Shown: one piece after another, positions 45,207 through 54,949 of the stretch | Layout of the letters: each line of letters starts with the position of its first letter | Position numbering within the stretch: position 1 is the stretch's first letter | Origin: Methanosarcina siciliae T4/M | Lineage (GTDB): Archaea > Halobacteriota > Methanosarcinia > Methanosarcinales > Methanosarcinaceae | Direction: 5' to 3' | Assembly: GCF_000970085.1 (NCBI RefSeq) | Contig: NZ_CP009506.1 | Location: 1,550,001-1,614,000 of the forward strand | DNA: 64,000 nt | Notes under the pieces: generated by a model | Database searches by the model: none | The model's input: only the letters and a program-made list of their open reading frames with translations | What the model was told of the DNA's origin: nothing | Made by a program: the position numbers and the translations under genes

Positions 45207-46547
45207 ATGAATAGTATTATGCAGGACATTAAATTTTATGACTGCAGGGTGATAGAGGGCAGTTCCACTTCTATCATTCTGGATAACGGAAAGATCGAAG
45301 AAATATCCAGAAACTTCACAAAGGGGGCCGGAGTAAGAGCCCTTTGCGGGGGTTCCTGGGGTTATACGGCTGTTGAAGGGGATATAGACCTCAAACACGG
45401 GGTCGATGTTGCCTCAAAACTTGCTTTTTCTATGAATGCGAGCACCCCTAAAGAAGAAGTCGAACTTGCAGCCATAAATCCTCCCGGTGTAAAAGATCTT
45501 CCTGAAATAAGGATTGACCCGAGAGATATTGCAATTGAAGAAAAAGTAAACCTTTTAAAGAGTATTGAGGAACATGCAAAGATTGCAGGCGTTCACAGTA
45601 CCAAGGTAATGTATCTCGAATCAGAATTCAAAGTCCAGTACCGGAGTTCCGAAGGGCTGGAATGCGAATATGAACTTTTGAATGTCGGTTTTGCAGTTTC
45701 TGCGGTTGCTTCGGAAAACGGCGTCTACCAGGCAGGTAGGGAGAGCCGTTTCGGATACGGTTATGAGCTTTTTGAGAAAGAAAATGTTCTCGAACTTGCA
45801 GGAAAAGCAGGAAAGACCGCAGTTGAGCTCCTGAAGGCTAAGACCCCTAAAGGCGGAGAAATGCCTGTGGTGCTTGACCAGGAGCTGGCAGGAGTCTTTG
45901 CTCATGAAGCCGTAGGACATGCTTCGGAAGCAGACCTGGTGCTTGAAGGGGACTCTATTCTTGAAAACAGAATAGGAGAACAGATAGCATCCCCACTTGT
46001 CACGATCATTGATGACCCTACTCTGCATGAGTTCGGGTATTATCCCTTTGATGCCGAAGGTTCCGAATCGAAAAGGACCGAGATCATCAGGGACGGAGTT
46101 TTTAACTCCTATCTCCACTCCCGCGAAACTGCAGCCAAACTCGGCGGTACTCCCGGAAACTGCAGGGCACAGGGTTATTCCATGCCTGTTGTCAGGATGA
46201 GCAATACCTTCATCGACAACGGGGATTCCATATTTGAAGAGATGCTGGAAGAAGTCAGGGACGGTATGTACCTTGTAGGGTCAAGGGGCGGGCAGGTAAA
46301 TACCGGAGAAGGTATCTTTCAGTTCAATGCCGAAAAAGGGTACCTTATAAGGAATGGAGAGCTTACCGGGCTTGTAAGGGATGTTTCTCTCTCCGGCAAG
46401 ACCCTTGAGATCCTCAACCATGTAACCCTTGTGGGCAATGACCTGAAAATGACCGCCGGAAGATGCGGAAAAGCCGGGCAGCTTGTCCCCGTATCGGACG
46501 GTTCTCCTCATATTGCAATCTCAAAAGCCCTTGTAGGAGGTGCCTGA
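45207..46547 (+). CDS. tldD: TldD-type zinc metalloprotease
   Basis: 446 residues. Carries the TldD catalytic motif HEAVGH (about residues 233-238) as HExxxH, with the third ligand expected further on. TldD joins TldE in a heterodimer that degrades unfolded peptides and matures small modified peptides in bacteria; archaeal roles are little known. ATG 45207 has AGGA upstream; it starts two bases after the lonB stop. The following tldE starts two bases after this stop. The lonB-tldD-tldE order points to a shared protein-quality operon. Confidence 0.93.
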   Translation: MNSIMQDIKFYDCRVIEGSSTSIILDNGKIEEISRNFTKGAGVRALCGGSWGYTAVEGDIDLKHGVDVASKLAFSMNASTPKEEVELAAINPPGVKDLPEIRIDPRDIAIEEKVNLLKSIEEHAKIAGVHSTKVMYLESEFKVQYRSSEGLECEYELLNVGFAVSAVASENGVYQAGRESRFGYGYELFEKENVLELAGKAGKTAVELLKAKTPKGGEMPVVLDQELAGVFAHEAVGHASEADLVLEGDSILENRIGEQIASPLVTIIDDPTLHEFGYYPFDAEGSESKRTEIIRDGVFNSYLHSRETAAKLGGTPGNCRAQGYSMPVVRMSNTFIDNGDSIFEEMLEEVRDGMYLVGSRGGQVNTGEGIFQFNAEKGYLIRNGELTGLVRDVSLSGKTLEILNHVTLVGNDLKMTAGRCGKAGQLVPVSDGSPHIAISKALVGGA

Positions 46548-46549
46548 AA

Positions 46550-47860
46550 GTGTACGAGCTTGCAAAAAAAGCCCTGAAACTGGCAGAAGAAGCGGGGGCT
46601 GAAGAAGCTGAAATTTATTATTTCTCAAACCACTCCACTGGTGTCAATTTCAAAAAGGATTCCCTTGAGAACGCTAAAGACCGTTTTTCGGAAGGACTGG
46701 GAATCCGTGCCATTGTAAACGGTGCGGTGGGTTTTGCCAGCACCAACTCTGCAAGGGAACTCGAGAACGCCGTAAAGATTGCGGTTGCAGAAGCTCGGGT
46801 CCGGGAAAATGATCCGGACTGGGTATCGCTCCCTTCCAACGGGAAGTACCCTGAAGTCTCAGGCATCTTCGACAAAAAGGTCGAGGCTCTTGAACTTGAA
46901 GAGTGTATTGGCTATGCCGTAGAACTCGTTGACGGGACAAAAGCGATACCCGGTACGCTTCCTACTTCCGGAGGCTTTACCCGCTCAAGGAGCAGGCGTT
47001 TGATCCTGAACACAAACGGAATAGAAGTTGAAGAAAAATCAACGGCAGTATCCGGTTTTGTAGATGTGATTACCATAAACGGGGACACCTCAACAGCCTA
47101 TGACTTCGCTGTTTCCCGCTCCCTTGATATTGACTTTTTTGCTCTCGGAAAAAATGCTTCCGACCTTGCACTGAAGTCCAGGGAAGGAATAAAAATCGAG
47201 CCGCAGAAAACCGATGTTATCTTTCATCCGTTTGCCTTTTCGGACATCCTCGATGATGCCCTTGCCCCTTCGCTTGATGCGGACAACGTGCAGAAAGGAA
47301 GGTCGGGACTGATCGATAAACTCGGAGAAGAAGTGGCTGTTCCGGAACTGTGCCTTTACGATGACGGGCTGGTTGAAGCAGGCATAGAGACCGCGGCTTC
47401 GGACGATGAAGGCGTTCCTTCGCAGCATACCACTGTCATTAAAAACGGTGTGCTTGAAACCTATCTCTATGACAGCTATACCGCAGGAAAAGCCGGTGTG
47501 AAGAGCACAGGCAACGGCTCAAGGTCCTCCTATACAAGCCCCCCCTCAGTAGGGCTCAGGAATTTCGTTATCGACTACCCTCAGGAAGACATTATTGCAA
47601 ATACTGCCTCCGGGATTTTCGTAACCACGATCATCGGGGCCCATACCGCAAACTCAATCTCCGGGGACTTTTCCGTGGAAGCCCGAAACGCTTTCACAAT
47701 CAAGGACGGAGCCCTGGACAAACCCATAAAATCCCTCATGATTTCGGGCAACGCCTTCGAACTCCTGAAGAACATCACAGGCGCAGGCTTTGATATAAGG
47801 AAAGTCGGAGGCATAATCACACCTTCAATCCGGGTTTCCGGCATGAGTGTAATAGGGTAA
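46550..47860 (+). CDS. tldE: TldE/PmbA subunit of the TldD/TldE protease
   Basis: 436 residues, the non-catalytic partner that lacks HExxxH and helps enclose the chamber. Typical segments: GLGIRAIVNGAVGFASTN, TSGGFTRSRSRRLILNTNG and GVPSQHTTVIKNGVLETYLY. The start is GTG 46550, eight bases after a perfect GGAGGT that overlaps the end of tldD; the longer frame from 46463 lies inside tldD. Tightly coupled to tldD, as is general for the pair. Confidence 0.92.
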   Translation: MYELAKKALKLAEEAGAEEAEIYYFSNHSTGVNFKKDSLENAKDRFSEGLGIRAIVNGAVGFASTNSARELENAVKIAVAEARVRENDPDWVSLPSNGKYPEVSGIFDKKVEALELEECIGYAVELVDGTKAIPGTLPTSGGFTRSRSRRLILNTNGIEVEEKSTAVSGFVDVITINGDTSTAYDFAVSRSLDIDFFALGKNASDLALKSREGIKIEPQKTDVIFHPFAFSDILDDALAPSLDADNVQKGRSGLIDKLGEEVAVPELCLYDDGLVEAGIETAASDDEGVPSQHTTVIKNGVLETYLYDSYTAGKAGVKSTGNGSRSSYTSPPSVGLRNFVIDYPQEDIIANTASGIFVTTIIGAHTANSISGDFSVEARNAFTIKDGALDKPIKSLMISGNAFELLKNITGAGFDIRKVGGIITPSIRVSGMSVIG

Positions 47861-48048
47861 AATATGAGTGTAATAGGACTGGAAATCCCCTGAATCGCTG
47901 CACTCTGGCTTTTTTTGACTTCAGGGTCCTCAGGTGCCGGGAACTTAACCCCGGGTAAACTCCTGAGGTCAAATTCTTTTTTTAATAAATGTAAATCATA
48001 AACCTATGGTCTGGATATTCTGCTTTTCTTGTCTATCGATTTTGGTTT

Positions 48049-48501
48049 TTATTCCTCCGGGACCTCACCTCTGACCACGAGTACAGGTATTTTTGAATGC
48101 CTCACAACGTTTTCAGCTACGCTCCCGAGCAAGAACCTGTCAATTCCGGTTTTCCCAAGGGTCCCAACTACGATCATTTCAATGTCGTTCTGTTCCGCAA
48201 ATTCTATTATTTTATCTGCGGGGTGTCCTTCAAGCAGTACGGGTTCCACTTCCACTCCGGAAGCTTTAGCAGCTTTCTTCACAGAAAGTGTAGCTGTCTC
48301 TCCTTCCTTTCTGAAATGGTCTATTGCAGCCTGTTCCCATCCAAAACCCCTTACAGGATGGGTCATCGGGACTAACACATATACAGCGTAAAGTTTAGCT
48401 CTGCTAAGCATTGAAATTCCAATCGCCATATCAACAGCTTTTTTGACGAGGACCGAACCATCGGTTGCAACCATTATTTTCTTATAAGTTCCTTCTCTCA
48501 T
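48049..48501 (-). CDS. Universal stress protein (UspA family) 1
   Basis: 150 residues with the Usp fold: MVATDGSVLVKKAVDMA at the start and the ATP-binding ending VGTLGKTGIDRFLLGSVAENVV (G-2x-G-9x-G-S). About 55 percent identical by eye to the second Usp gene at 50601, including the rare insert LVPMTHPVRGFGWEQA, so the two are local paralogues separated by the Gate-domain gene. Probably binds ATP and acts in stress survival; target unknown. Confidence 0.9.
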   Translation of the reverse strand: MREGTYKKIMVATDGSVLVKKAVDMAIGISMLSRAKLYAVYVLVPMTHPVRGFGWEQAAIDHFRKEGETATLSVKKAAKASGVEVEPVLLEGHPADKIIEFAEQNDIEMIVVGTLGKTGIDRFLLGSVAENVVRHSKIPVLVVRGEVPEE

Positions 48502-49483
48502 ACCTTACCCCCTCTTTTTTATTTCCCTGTAAAGTTATTTTCCTCTCATTGCGGGATAAGCTCTGTTTTCTGAAGCCTATCCTGCATAATCTCCATATAA
48601 TGCATGTAAGTGCACACATAATGTAAGTTCACACCTGCTCCACACATATCCTGCTAATTATTATATGCCGTTTTTCATATATTCCTAAGCAATTTATAAT
48701 ATCTTCCGGCACCGGAACTAAAATACAGCCAATTTAAATATCTTTGGCAGGTATTTTTACCTTTTTTGTTCCTATTCCTGGTTTTTTATTTTTTAGGCGG
48801 AAACACCTTTCCTCCGTTTTATGCGCTAACTATTTTTATTAACCTGCCATTTCAGGATAAAAATTCTCTTAACTCAGTGTTTTTCCCTCTTTTCTTGCAC
48901 AAAAGGGTGTTGCCTTTTCTACATGCCACAACGTTTATATACTGGATCTTCGTCAGAAGAGTTTGGTGAACGGGTAACGCTCAAAATCAAATAATATTGA
49001 TTATAATCAAATCCAACATATTTTTACCTCCTCCAAAAATCCCCGTTCACTAATTTGCTCTTTACATTTTTTGTAAGTTTATACAAGTAAACTTTAGTTT
49101 AATTTTATCCATTTGTCTTTCCTTTGATGTTTTCTTCTTGTTTTTTTAAACAGTAGCCTATGAAATAAAATCTTTTCAGGAAATACTTTTCCGTTGTCGG
49201 GAATCTTTACTATGTGGGAAAATTTTTGTTGTTTTGAAAAGCTGCAGATTTCAAATTTCCCCTATCTTTTATCTCGGATTTCATTCCGGGCTTGAAGATA
49301 TAAGGAATTCCAAAAATTGCAGGTACAAATCCAAAAAGTAAATAAAATCAAAAGGCATGTCAGTAAAACTCAAAAAGGCATGCCGAAAAAAATCTAATAG
49401 GCATTTGAGTTTTAAGCGACTAAAGTTTTAAGCGAGTAAAATAATTCCTTCCCGAAATGCTTTTTTCTTAGATCTTCGAGGCA
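48502..49483. other. Nearly 1 kb without a gene
   Basis: T-rich DNA between two minus-strand genes. The only clear structure is an inverted repeat, GTGAACGGG (48966-48974) with CCCGTTCAC (49042-49050), enclosing 67 bases of AT-rich DNA. AAAGGCATG phrases recur near 49350-49385. It could hold a small RNA, but I see no proof. Confidence 0.4.
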
Positions 49484-50422
49484 TCAGGAAGCCATGCCAA
49501 GCAATAATAACAAAACTACGAGCCTTACAAACATGCTTATTGCCATAGAATACGCAACAATCTGGGTCCCAAGGCGTGTCCCGAAAATAGCTACTTTTCT
49601 CGGGAGCTGGCTGCGGACAGCAAAGATGGGGAGCATGAACATGCTACCTAGCATAAGCACGATCATTGCCTGCACATTTGTAATTTCTCCAGAATGGATC
49701 ATGGGTCCTAGAAGTGAAATCCCTAGTATGGGGCTTGCAACGTAACTCGTCAGGGGGACTATTGTCTCAGGGGGGATTTTAAATAACTCGGCAAGGGGAA
49801 GCACACTGAATATCTCGAAAGCTCCGTGCTCCTGAAGGACAAAGATGATAGTGGTTGCCAGAAGGTAAACTCCTGCAATCTTCAGAAAGACCCTGAACTC
49901 TTTCTTAAACGCTCGTTTTAACGCTGTCTTCAGAGGCACTTTTTCCGTGTTCCGGGTTTCGGGGGCTTTGCAGGAATCACCCTCAAGAAAAAGCTTGCTT
50001 GCAACCGCAATTACCAGGATCTTGAACACTGCGGTGACCACAAATACAAGAGAGTAAAATCCCCCGACAATGAGCCCGAGTGCAGGTAGTACTATAGGGA
50101 TCTGGTAGGTGAAAAGTTCACGAAAGTAGGCAGGGGTTGCGTTCATCATTGAACAGAGCACGACCTCTCTGTCGTTAAGGCAGTTTTCCTTTTTTGCCTG
50201 AAAAAGCATGCTGTTTGCAGCAACAGCAGACCCGATTGCCACAACGAAGGCTGAAGCACAGGTTTCTGGCAGGTTCGTATAGGCAAAAATAGGGCTCACA
50301 AGTTTTGAGATTTTCTGCATAAGGCCGAGTTCCACAAGTACGCTGGTACCTACAAGCCCCACAAAAATCATTACAAGTATCGGGAGAGCAAAATCCAGTA
50401 CACTGAGAAAAAGTTCTATCAT
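49484..50422 (-). CDS. Gate-domain (nucleoside recognition) membrane protein
   Basis: 312 residues, eight or so membrane helices. Two Gate/nucleoside-recognition-like halves: ILVMIFVGLVGTSVLVELGL with AIGSAVAANSMLF, and YVASPILGISLLGPMIHSGE later. Such proteins are found in spore-maturation and nucleoside-transport families; in methanogens the substrate is unknown. It sits between two usp paralogues on the same strand but with large gaps, so co-transcription is uncertain. Confidence 0.8.
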   Translation of the reverse strand: MIELFLSVLDFALPILVMIFVGLVGTSVLVELGLMQKISKLVSPIFAYTNLPETCASAFVVAIGSAVAANSMLFQAKKENCLNDREVVLCSMMNATPAYFRELFTYQIPIVLPALGLIVGGFYSLVFVVTAVFKILVIAVASKLFLEGDSCKAPETRNTEKVPLKTALKRAFKKEFRVFLKIAGVYLLATTIIFVLQEHGAFEIFSVLPLAELFKIPPETIVPLTSYVASPILGISLLGPMIHSGEITNVQAMIVLMLGSMFMLPIFAVRSQLPRKVAIFGTRLGTQIVAYSMAISMFVRLVVLLLLLGMAS

Positions 50423-50600
50423 TGAAGCTTATTTGGGGCGGGCAGGTAAATCAATATATCCCGAAAAAATTCGGGACTCCTGCCCTGAAAATTTCCTGTT
50501 TTTGAGGTTAATGTTTTAACATTTTGAGTTTGTACGTAGCGTTTTACCGTTGATTTCTGTATTTATGGCCGGTATTTTACATCTGGTATTGCATTCTGTA

Positions 50601-51059
50601 TTATTCAGTTTCAGTCTCTCTTACGACAAGTACGGCCTTTCTGGAATGCCTTACCACATTCTGAGCCACGCTTCCCAGTAAAAACCTCTTGACTCCTGTC
50701 CTGCCATGTGTCCCCATCACGATAAGGTCTATATCATTTTTTTCTGCAAACTCGACAATTTCATGCGCCGGATTCCCTTCAAGGATTACGGGTTCGACTT
50801 CAACATTCGCGGCTTTTCCTCTGGTCTCGACATAAGCTGTTGCTTCCTTTCCTTCGGTAGAGAGGTGCTCTTTCATTGCTTTATCCCATCCCACATCTCT
50901 CGGATGGGTCAGGGAAAGCCCTCCGGGTGCGATCACGTATACAGCATAGAGCTTTGCCTCGCCCAGTCTTGCGATCTCAATCGCCGTATCAACCGCTTTT
51001 TTGACGGGTTCCGAACCATCGGTTGCAATCAGTATCTTCCTGTAGATATTGCTATTCAT
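50601..51059 (-). CDS. Universal stress protein (UspA family) 2
   Basis: 152 residues. ILIATDGSEPVKKAVDTAIE at the start and MGTHGRTGVKRFLLGSVAQNVV at the end give the complete ATP-binding Usp signature. Paralogue of the gene at 48049, sharing the LTHPRDVGWDKA insert. GGGGAGTAAG lies just before ATG 51059. A soluble stress protein whose target is unknown. Confidence 0.92.
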   Translation of the reverse strand: MNSNIYRKILIATDGSEPVKKAVDTAIEIARLGEAKLYAVYVIAPGGLSLTHPRDVGWDKAMKEHLSTEGKEATAYVETRGKAANVEVEPVILEGNPAHEIVEFAEKNDIDLIVMGTHGRTGVKRFLLGSVAQNVVRHSRKAVLVVRETETE

Positions 51060-51353
51060 GCCTTACTCCCCTTTTTCTTTTCAAGTTCTTTATGTTAATA
51101 GGGCAATAATCCTTTATATAGTATCAGTTCGGAAGAATCCAAAAGGGCCAATTAATACTTCACTGAACTCAGGAAGTTTGAATGCGCGGAAAGCCGCCGA
51201 CGGAGGCAGTGCCCCTGTTTGCTTTTAAATTGAAAAAAGGATTCCAAGGTTCAGGATTCCGAAGCAATATCAACAATTAGCTGTGGAAGGAACACCCCAG
51301 ATATTTAACCTCGAAATTACAACCCTGGCAGGTTCCGTTACTGAATTTATTCT

Positions 51354-51869
51354 TTAACGCCTTTCCACTTCCGCAAATGCAAGGGCATGGGTGGGACAGG
51401 CTTCCACACAGGCAGGGAGTTCTCTGCCATCGCAGAAATCGCATTTTATTACGGTTCCGTTTTCTGTCCGGCTATCGATTATTTTGTAATTGCAGAGCAT
51501 GGAAGAGTTCCTGCATCCTGTAGCAAGAATTAACTGGTACAGAGATAAAAAACGGGTGCAGACGGTCGAACATGTCCAGCAGTCCACGCAGCGCTCAAGA
51601 TTGAGGATTACCGCTTCCGTATCTGTGTCCTGGGTAAGGGCTTTTGTGGGGCAAACCGAAACACAGGATGCGTCCTTGCAGTGGCGGCAGGTGACCGGCA
51701 TGGAGGCTCCAAGGGCAGGAAGTAACTCCACAGAGATGCGTTTTCCCGGGGCAGGGTCTTCTCTTATTGCCGAAAAGATGTTTTTGCTCTTTGAATGTGA
51801 AACAACACAGGCAATTTCGCAGGAATGGCAGCTCATGCAGCGCTCGGGCCGGATTATCAGGTCTTTCAT
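51354..51869 (-). CDS. cooF: CooF-like ferredoxin with four 4Fe-4S sites
   Basis: 171 residues. Four Cys groups: CMSCHSCEIAC, CRHCKDASCVSVCP, CVDCWTCSTVC and CDFCDGRELPACVEACP. This is the electron-transfer partner of the CO dehydrogenase CooS or of similar enzymes. It begins 13 bases after the stop of a cooS remnant, with GAGGAGG upstream, so it was the second gene of a cooSF operon. With cooS lost it has no visible partner, and its promoter may also be gone or supplied by the IS element. Confidence 0.85.
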   Translation of the reverse strand: MKDLIIRPERCMSCHSCEIACVVSHSKSKNIFSAIREDPAPGKRISVELLPALGASMPVTCRHCKDASCVSVCPTKALTQDTDTEAVILNLERCVDCWTCSTVCTRFLSLYQLILATGCRNSSMLCNYKIIDSRTENGTVIKCDFCDGRELPACVEACPTHALAFAEVERR

Positions 51870-51882
51870 ACTAACCTCCTCT

Positions 51883-52027
51883 TTATTTCAAGCCCAGTAC
51901 CTTTCTTTTTCCTTCAATATGCTCAAGCATCAGATCTGCAGCTTTGAAAGGATCAGGCTCAACGGCAAAGCTTGCTCCAACAACGTCGTCCAGGCCTTTA
52001 GTCAGCAGAGCCGTAATTTTACTGAGT
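51883..52027 (-). pseudogene. cooS: Last ~46 codons of carbon monoxide dehydrogenase cooS
   Basis: The minus strand reads K-I-T-A-L-L-T-K-G-L-D-D-V-V-G-A, then FAVEPDPFKAADLMLEHIEG and KRKVLGLK before TAA at 51883. This is the C-terminus of anaerobic Ni-CODH. The frame is cut by the IS5-family element at 52028, and removing the IS leaves an in-frame TAA in the flanking DNA, so the rest of cooS was lost by deletion as well, not just interrupted. I recall cooSF near the coenzyme M genes in M. acetivorans. Confidence 0.8.
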
Positions 52028-52031
52028 GAGC

Positions 52032-52511
52032 CTATCCCAAAAGCTCATTTAATCTAATTATTGCTGCTACCATTACAACTCCTAAATATGATGTCTCTTT
52101 AATTTCATATCTTGGAAATACTTTCTTGCATGACTCTATCCAGCTAAAGAACCTTTCTACTATGCTTTTCTTTTTTTATTCTTCCTGATCTACCTTTATT
52201 GGTCTTCCTATCTTCTTTTTCTTCCGATTTCTTTTATTTACTGGTATATTGGACTTTATTCCTCTTCTCCTGTTATATTTTCTAATTTTAGCTGTATCAT
52301 ACATTGCATCAGCTGTTACTTTGGAAGGCCTGTTAACAGGCCTTCCTATAGGTCTCTTTATATTGAAATTTTTAAGTGTCGGTATATAAAGTGTAGAATC
52401 ATTCTTATTTGCAGGAACAATAATAATCGAAAGAGGTAGACCTTGTAAATCTACTAAAACGCTTATTTTTATTCCTTTTATTTTTTTGTGACCATCGTAG
52501 CCGATATTCCC
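52032..52511 (-). pseudogene. IS5-family transposase, second frame, with a stop
   Basis: The frame continues NIGYDGHKKIKGIKISVLVD through the DDE catalytic half and ends SIVERFFSWIESCKK...IIRLNELLG, the last stop lying in the terminal repeat. An in-frame TAA at 52176-52178 (just before KKKSIVERFF) would remove the catalytic glutamate region, so this copy is probably inactive on its own. Confidence 0.75.
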
Positions 52512-52837
52512 CCTTTTTTAGCCGGAACATCCTTTGTATCAGTAAAGCATTGAGAAAGATCTATTTTATCCAAATCGTAACCTTTGTTCAAAAGTTCATT
52601 GAAAATCTTCTGATAGATACCATGTTCACACAGATATAGATGAAATCTATGAACTGTTGACTTTGATCCATATCTCTTGGGAACGTCTTTCCACGTACAA
52701 CCGGTCATAACAACGTAAAAAATACCATTCATTAACTTCCTCATATTTGCACGCGGCCTTCCTGTAAGTGGTTTCTGTGGAGGAAGATAAGGTTCTATGG
52801 AGTTCCATAGAACATCATCGATTTCACGAAATGACAT
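52478..52837 (-). CDS. IS5-family transposase, first frame (OrfA)
   Basis: 119 residues: IDDVLWNSIEPYLPPQKPLT and GCTWKDVPKRYGSKSTVHR are the IS5-type DNA-binding half. The frame leaves the conserved reading at AAAAAAGGGGG (minus strand of 52509-52519). A -1 slip there enters the second frame at N-I-G-Y-D-G-H-K-K, so a programmed frameshift is possible. Confidence 0.85.
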   Translation of the reverse strand: MSFREIDDVLWNSIEPYLPPQKPLTGRPRANMRKLMNGIFYVVMTGCTWKDVPKRYGSKSTVHRFHLYLCEHGIYQKIFNELLNKGYDLDKIDLSQCFTDTKDVPAKKGGISATMVTKK

Positions 52838-52885
52838 AAAAGTAAATTTATAATTTCAACATAATATTACTTTTGGGATAGGCTC

Positions 52886-53133
52886 AGTTTTTATTTACTT
52901 CCCGAAATTCAGTCTCAGCTTCCTGAATAGGGGGTTTTCTGAAACTTGTGATCCTGAAATATATTGAGCTAATCTTATCCGGTTTCCGAAGTTCAATTTC
53001 TTCAGTTAGGAAAAAATATTCAGGATTATCATATGTTATTATTTTATATACCTTTTTAAAAAAAAGCAACTTGTTAATATCTATTTTTATTTGTTTTCTC
53101 AGCTTGAAGCATTAAAAACTCAAATCATAAGTA
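52886..53133 (-). pseudogene. Unrecognised gene end between two IS elements
   Basis: A 61-codon frame (53069 down to 52884) reads YKIITYDNPEYFFLTEEIEL and later SFRKPPIQEAETEFREVNKN, with its stop created by the IS5 end. It looks like the real C-terminus of some protein cut from its start by the ISH3-like element. I do not recognise the family. Confidence 0.35.
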
Positions 53134-54408
53134 CAGTACTTCGCTAAAAATCTCTTCTCCATGTCTTCTCTCCATTCGTTTACCTCAGGCACTCCACTAC
53201 TAATCTAACCTTCAACTTTCGTCTCAGCCATTCTTCAATGAGTAGTATAAACATTTCAAATCTGAACTTATCTTCATCTATTACCTGAGGACCTCTTTTA
53301 ACAATCGTAAAATGTTTTTTCTGAAGGTATAACCATATGTTTTTTAACAGGAAAGATATCAGTGCATAAAAGTACCTGATAATTGCGTTTTTAGATGAGG
53401 TCTTTGGTTTGACCACATTCCTCATCCTGTATGAAGATTCAATAGCAAATCTTCTTCTGTAAACCGTACTGACCTTTCTTGGAGACCATTTGATTCCAAA
53501 AACGACAAAACCAAGGTTTTCACATCCTTTTTTATCTCTTTTCCCTTTCAGATACTTGACATCAATAATAATGTCTAGAAGAATCTTTTTCTTAGAGTTT
53601 TTCATGACATATTGTTCGCTACGTGCCTTTATTCCCTTTCAGGATCTGTTTCATCCGTTTTCCTTTCTTGACAACTGGAACTATATGTGGAACCTGGTTA
53701 CTTTGCAAAAATTTAAACACGTCAATAGAATAAAACTCTCTATCCAGGCAGAGAATTTTAATGTTAAAGTTCAGTTTTTTGATGAGGCTGATAAAATGGG
53801 AGAGGTATTCAACTTTTGTTTTATCCTTTTCGACAGGAAGAACAGATATGGTAAACCTCTCATTCTTGTTAATGATATAAAGAGAGACATATGAGTAAAA
53901 GGAGTTTGTTGACTTTTTAGCCTGCCCACATATTACATATTTTTCATTAGATGGATCTTTTTTTCCGTAATAAGGATCATTGGTATAATCAACAGCGAAT
54001 TCATAACTTTTGCCTGTTTTCAGGGTTTTTATGAGTTCTTGAAGGAGAATCTTTTCATTCGATTTGATCAGTTCTTCCATGTTTAGTTTTTTAAGATGGC
54101 ATCGTAGAGATGTTTCGCAAGCAACATTCTGATACTGTGTTGCAACAGAATGAACAGAATTCCTGTTGACTGACATACTCACAACGGTACGAAAAACGTC
54201 TTCACTTGTAAGAGAACCATTGATCTTGATGGTCACATGATCAGTGAGAGACCTTAATACGGCATCAATACATTCTTTTGCCTTTAATTCAAGTTTAGGA
54301 TTATTTCCGGGCTTATATGATAAAAGAGACATAGGAGGGGCATTTTAATCATATATAAGGGTATCGGAAAACCGTTTTTACGAGGAAATGAAAATTAGCG
54401 AAGTACTG
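53134..54408 (-). mobile_element. ISH3-like insertion sequence, 1275 bp
   Basis: Perfect 14-bp inverted repeats CAGTACTTCGCTAA (53134-53147) and its complement (54395-54408), flanked by AAGTA at 53129-53133 and 54409-54413 as a 5-bp target duplication. The clean duplication implies a fairly recent insertion. Confidence 0.9.
53180..54332 (-). pseudogene. ISH3-like transposase split by a frameshift
   Basis: The first part (54332 to 53619) starts MSLLSYKPGNNPKLELKAKE and holds FAVDYTNDPYYGKK and LCLDREFYSIDVFKFL, the first and second catalytic aspartates of the DDE fold. The second part (to 53180) continues QYVMKNSKKK and ends with YRRRFAIESSYRMRN, the glutamate-bearing region. The frames change near 53605-53625 (GGCACGTAGCG), consistent with a single extra base. 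Total length fits ISH3 transposases; this copy is probably inactive. Confidence 0.85.
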
Positions 54409-54949
54409 AAGTAGTTCGTAAAATAATAGGTTATATGTAAGTACACTATAGATCACATTAAAATAGGAAGATGAATTGAAGAAGATTAGTTGAGTAGAAG
54501 AAAGATTAACTGAATATATTAAATACCCTGAATAACGTAGATCAAAGTATACAGATGAGAAAAGCCCGGTGAAATGCATAAATAAATCAGCACCTGAATC
54601 GTCAGGTATATTTATGCCAGAAGATAAGGGCCTCAGTACGCTGAATATAAAGGATAGGAAGAAGAGGCGTAAGGAAGAAGAGGTATCCAAAAGGATACGA
54701 GATTCGTAAAGAATATTGAATCTGTAAAAGGATACGAGATCTGCAAAAAGTATAAGTAACCAACCCTGGCGAATATAGGAGAATTAATGGTAAATAGCAT
54801 TATCAGGTTTTTATATCTTAGGATGAAGAACTAAGAAGTAGGAAATAAAATAATATGAAGTGAGACTTATATCAAGGTGCCTTGAAATACCCGGAAATAA
54901 TATAATTCTGTCTCCCCTATCGCAAAAGTGACTTTGATGGTGAATTTTT
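54409..54949. other. Intergenic with small repeats
   Basis: About 540 bases, no gene. GTATCC-AAAA-GGATAC (54683-54698) is a perfect hairpin, and AAAAGGATACGAGAT occurs twice (54689 and 54726). The end nearest 54950 holds the promoter of the Trm112-like gene. Confidence 0.4.

Larger units (their letters stand above)
52028..52885 (-). mobile_element. IS5-family insertion sequence, 858 bp
   Basis: Perfect 16-bp terminal inverted repeats GAGCCTATCCCAAAAG (52028-52043) and its complement (52870-52885), flanked by AGT on both sides (52025-52027 and 52886-52888) as a 3-bp target duplication. The ANT-type duplication fits one IS5 subgroup. It carries a two-frame transposase. Confidence 0.9.

Noticed and set aside
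54349..54690. 113-codon minus-strand ORF
   Set aside because: Spans the end of the ISH3-like element and has a low-complexity hydrophobic composition typical of AT-rich non-coding DNA.
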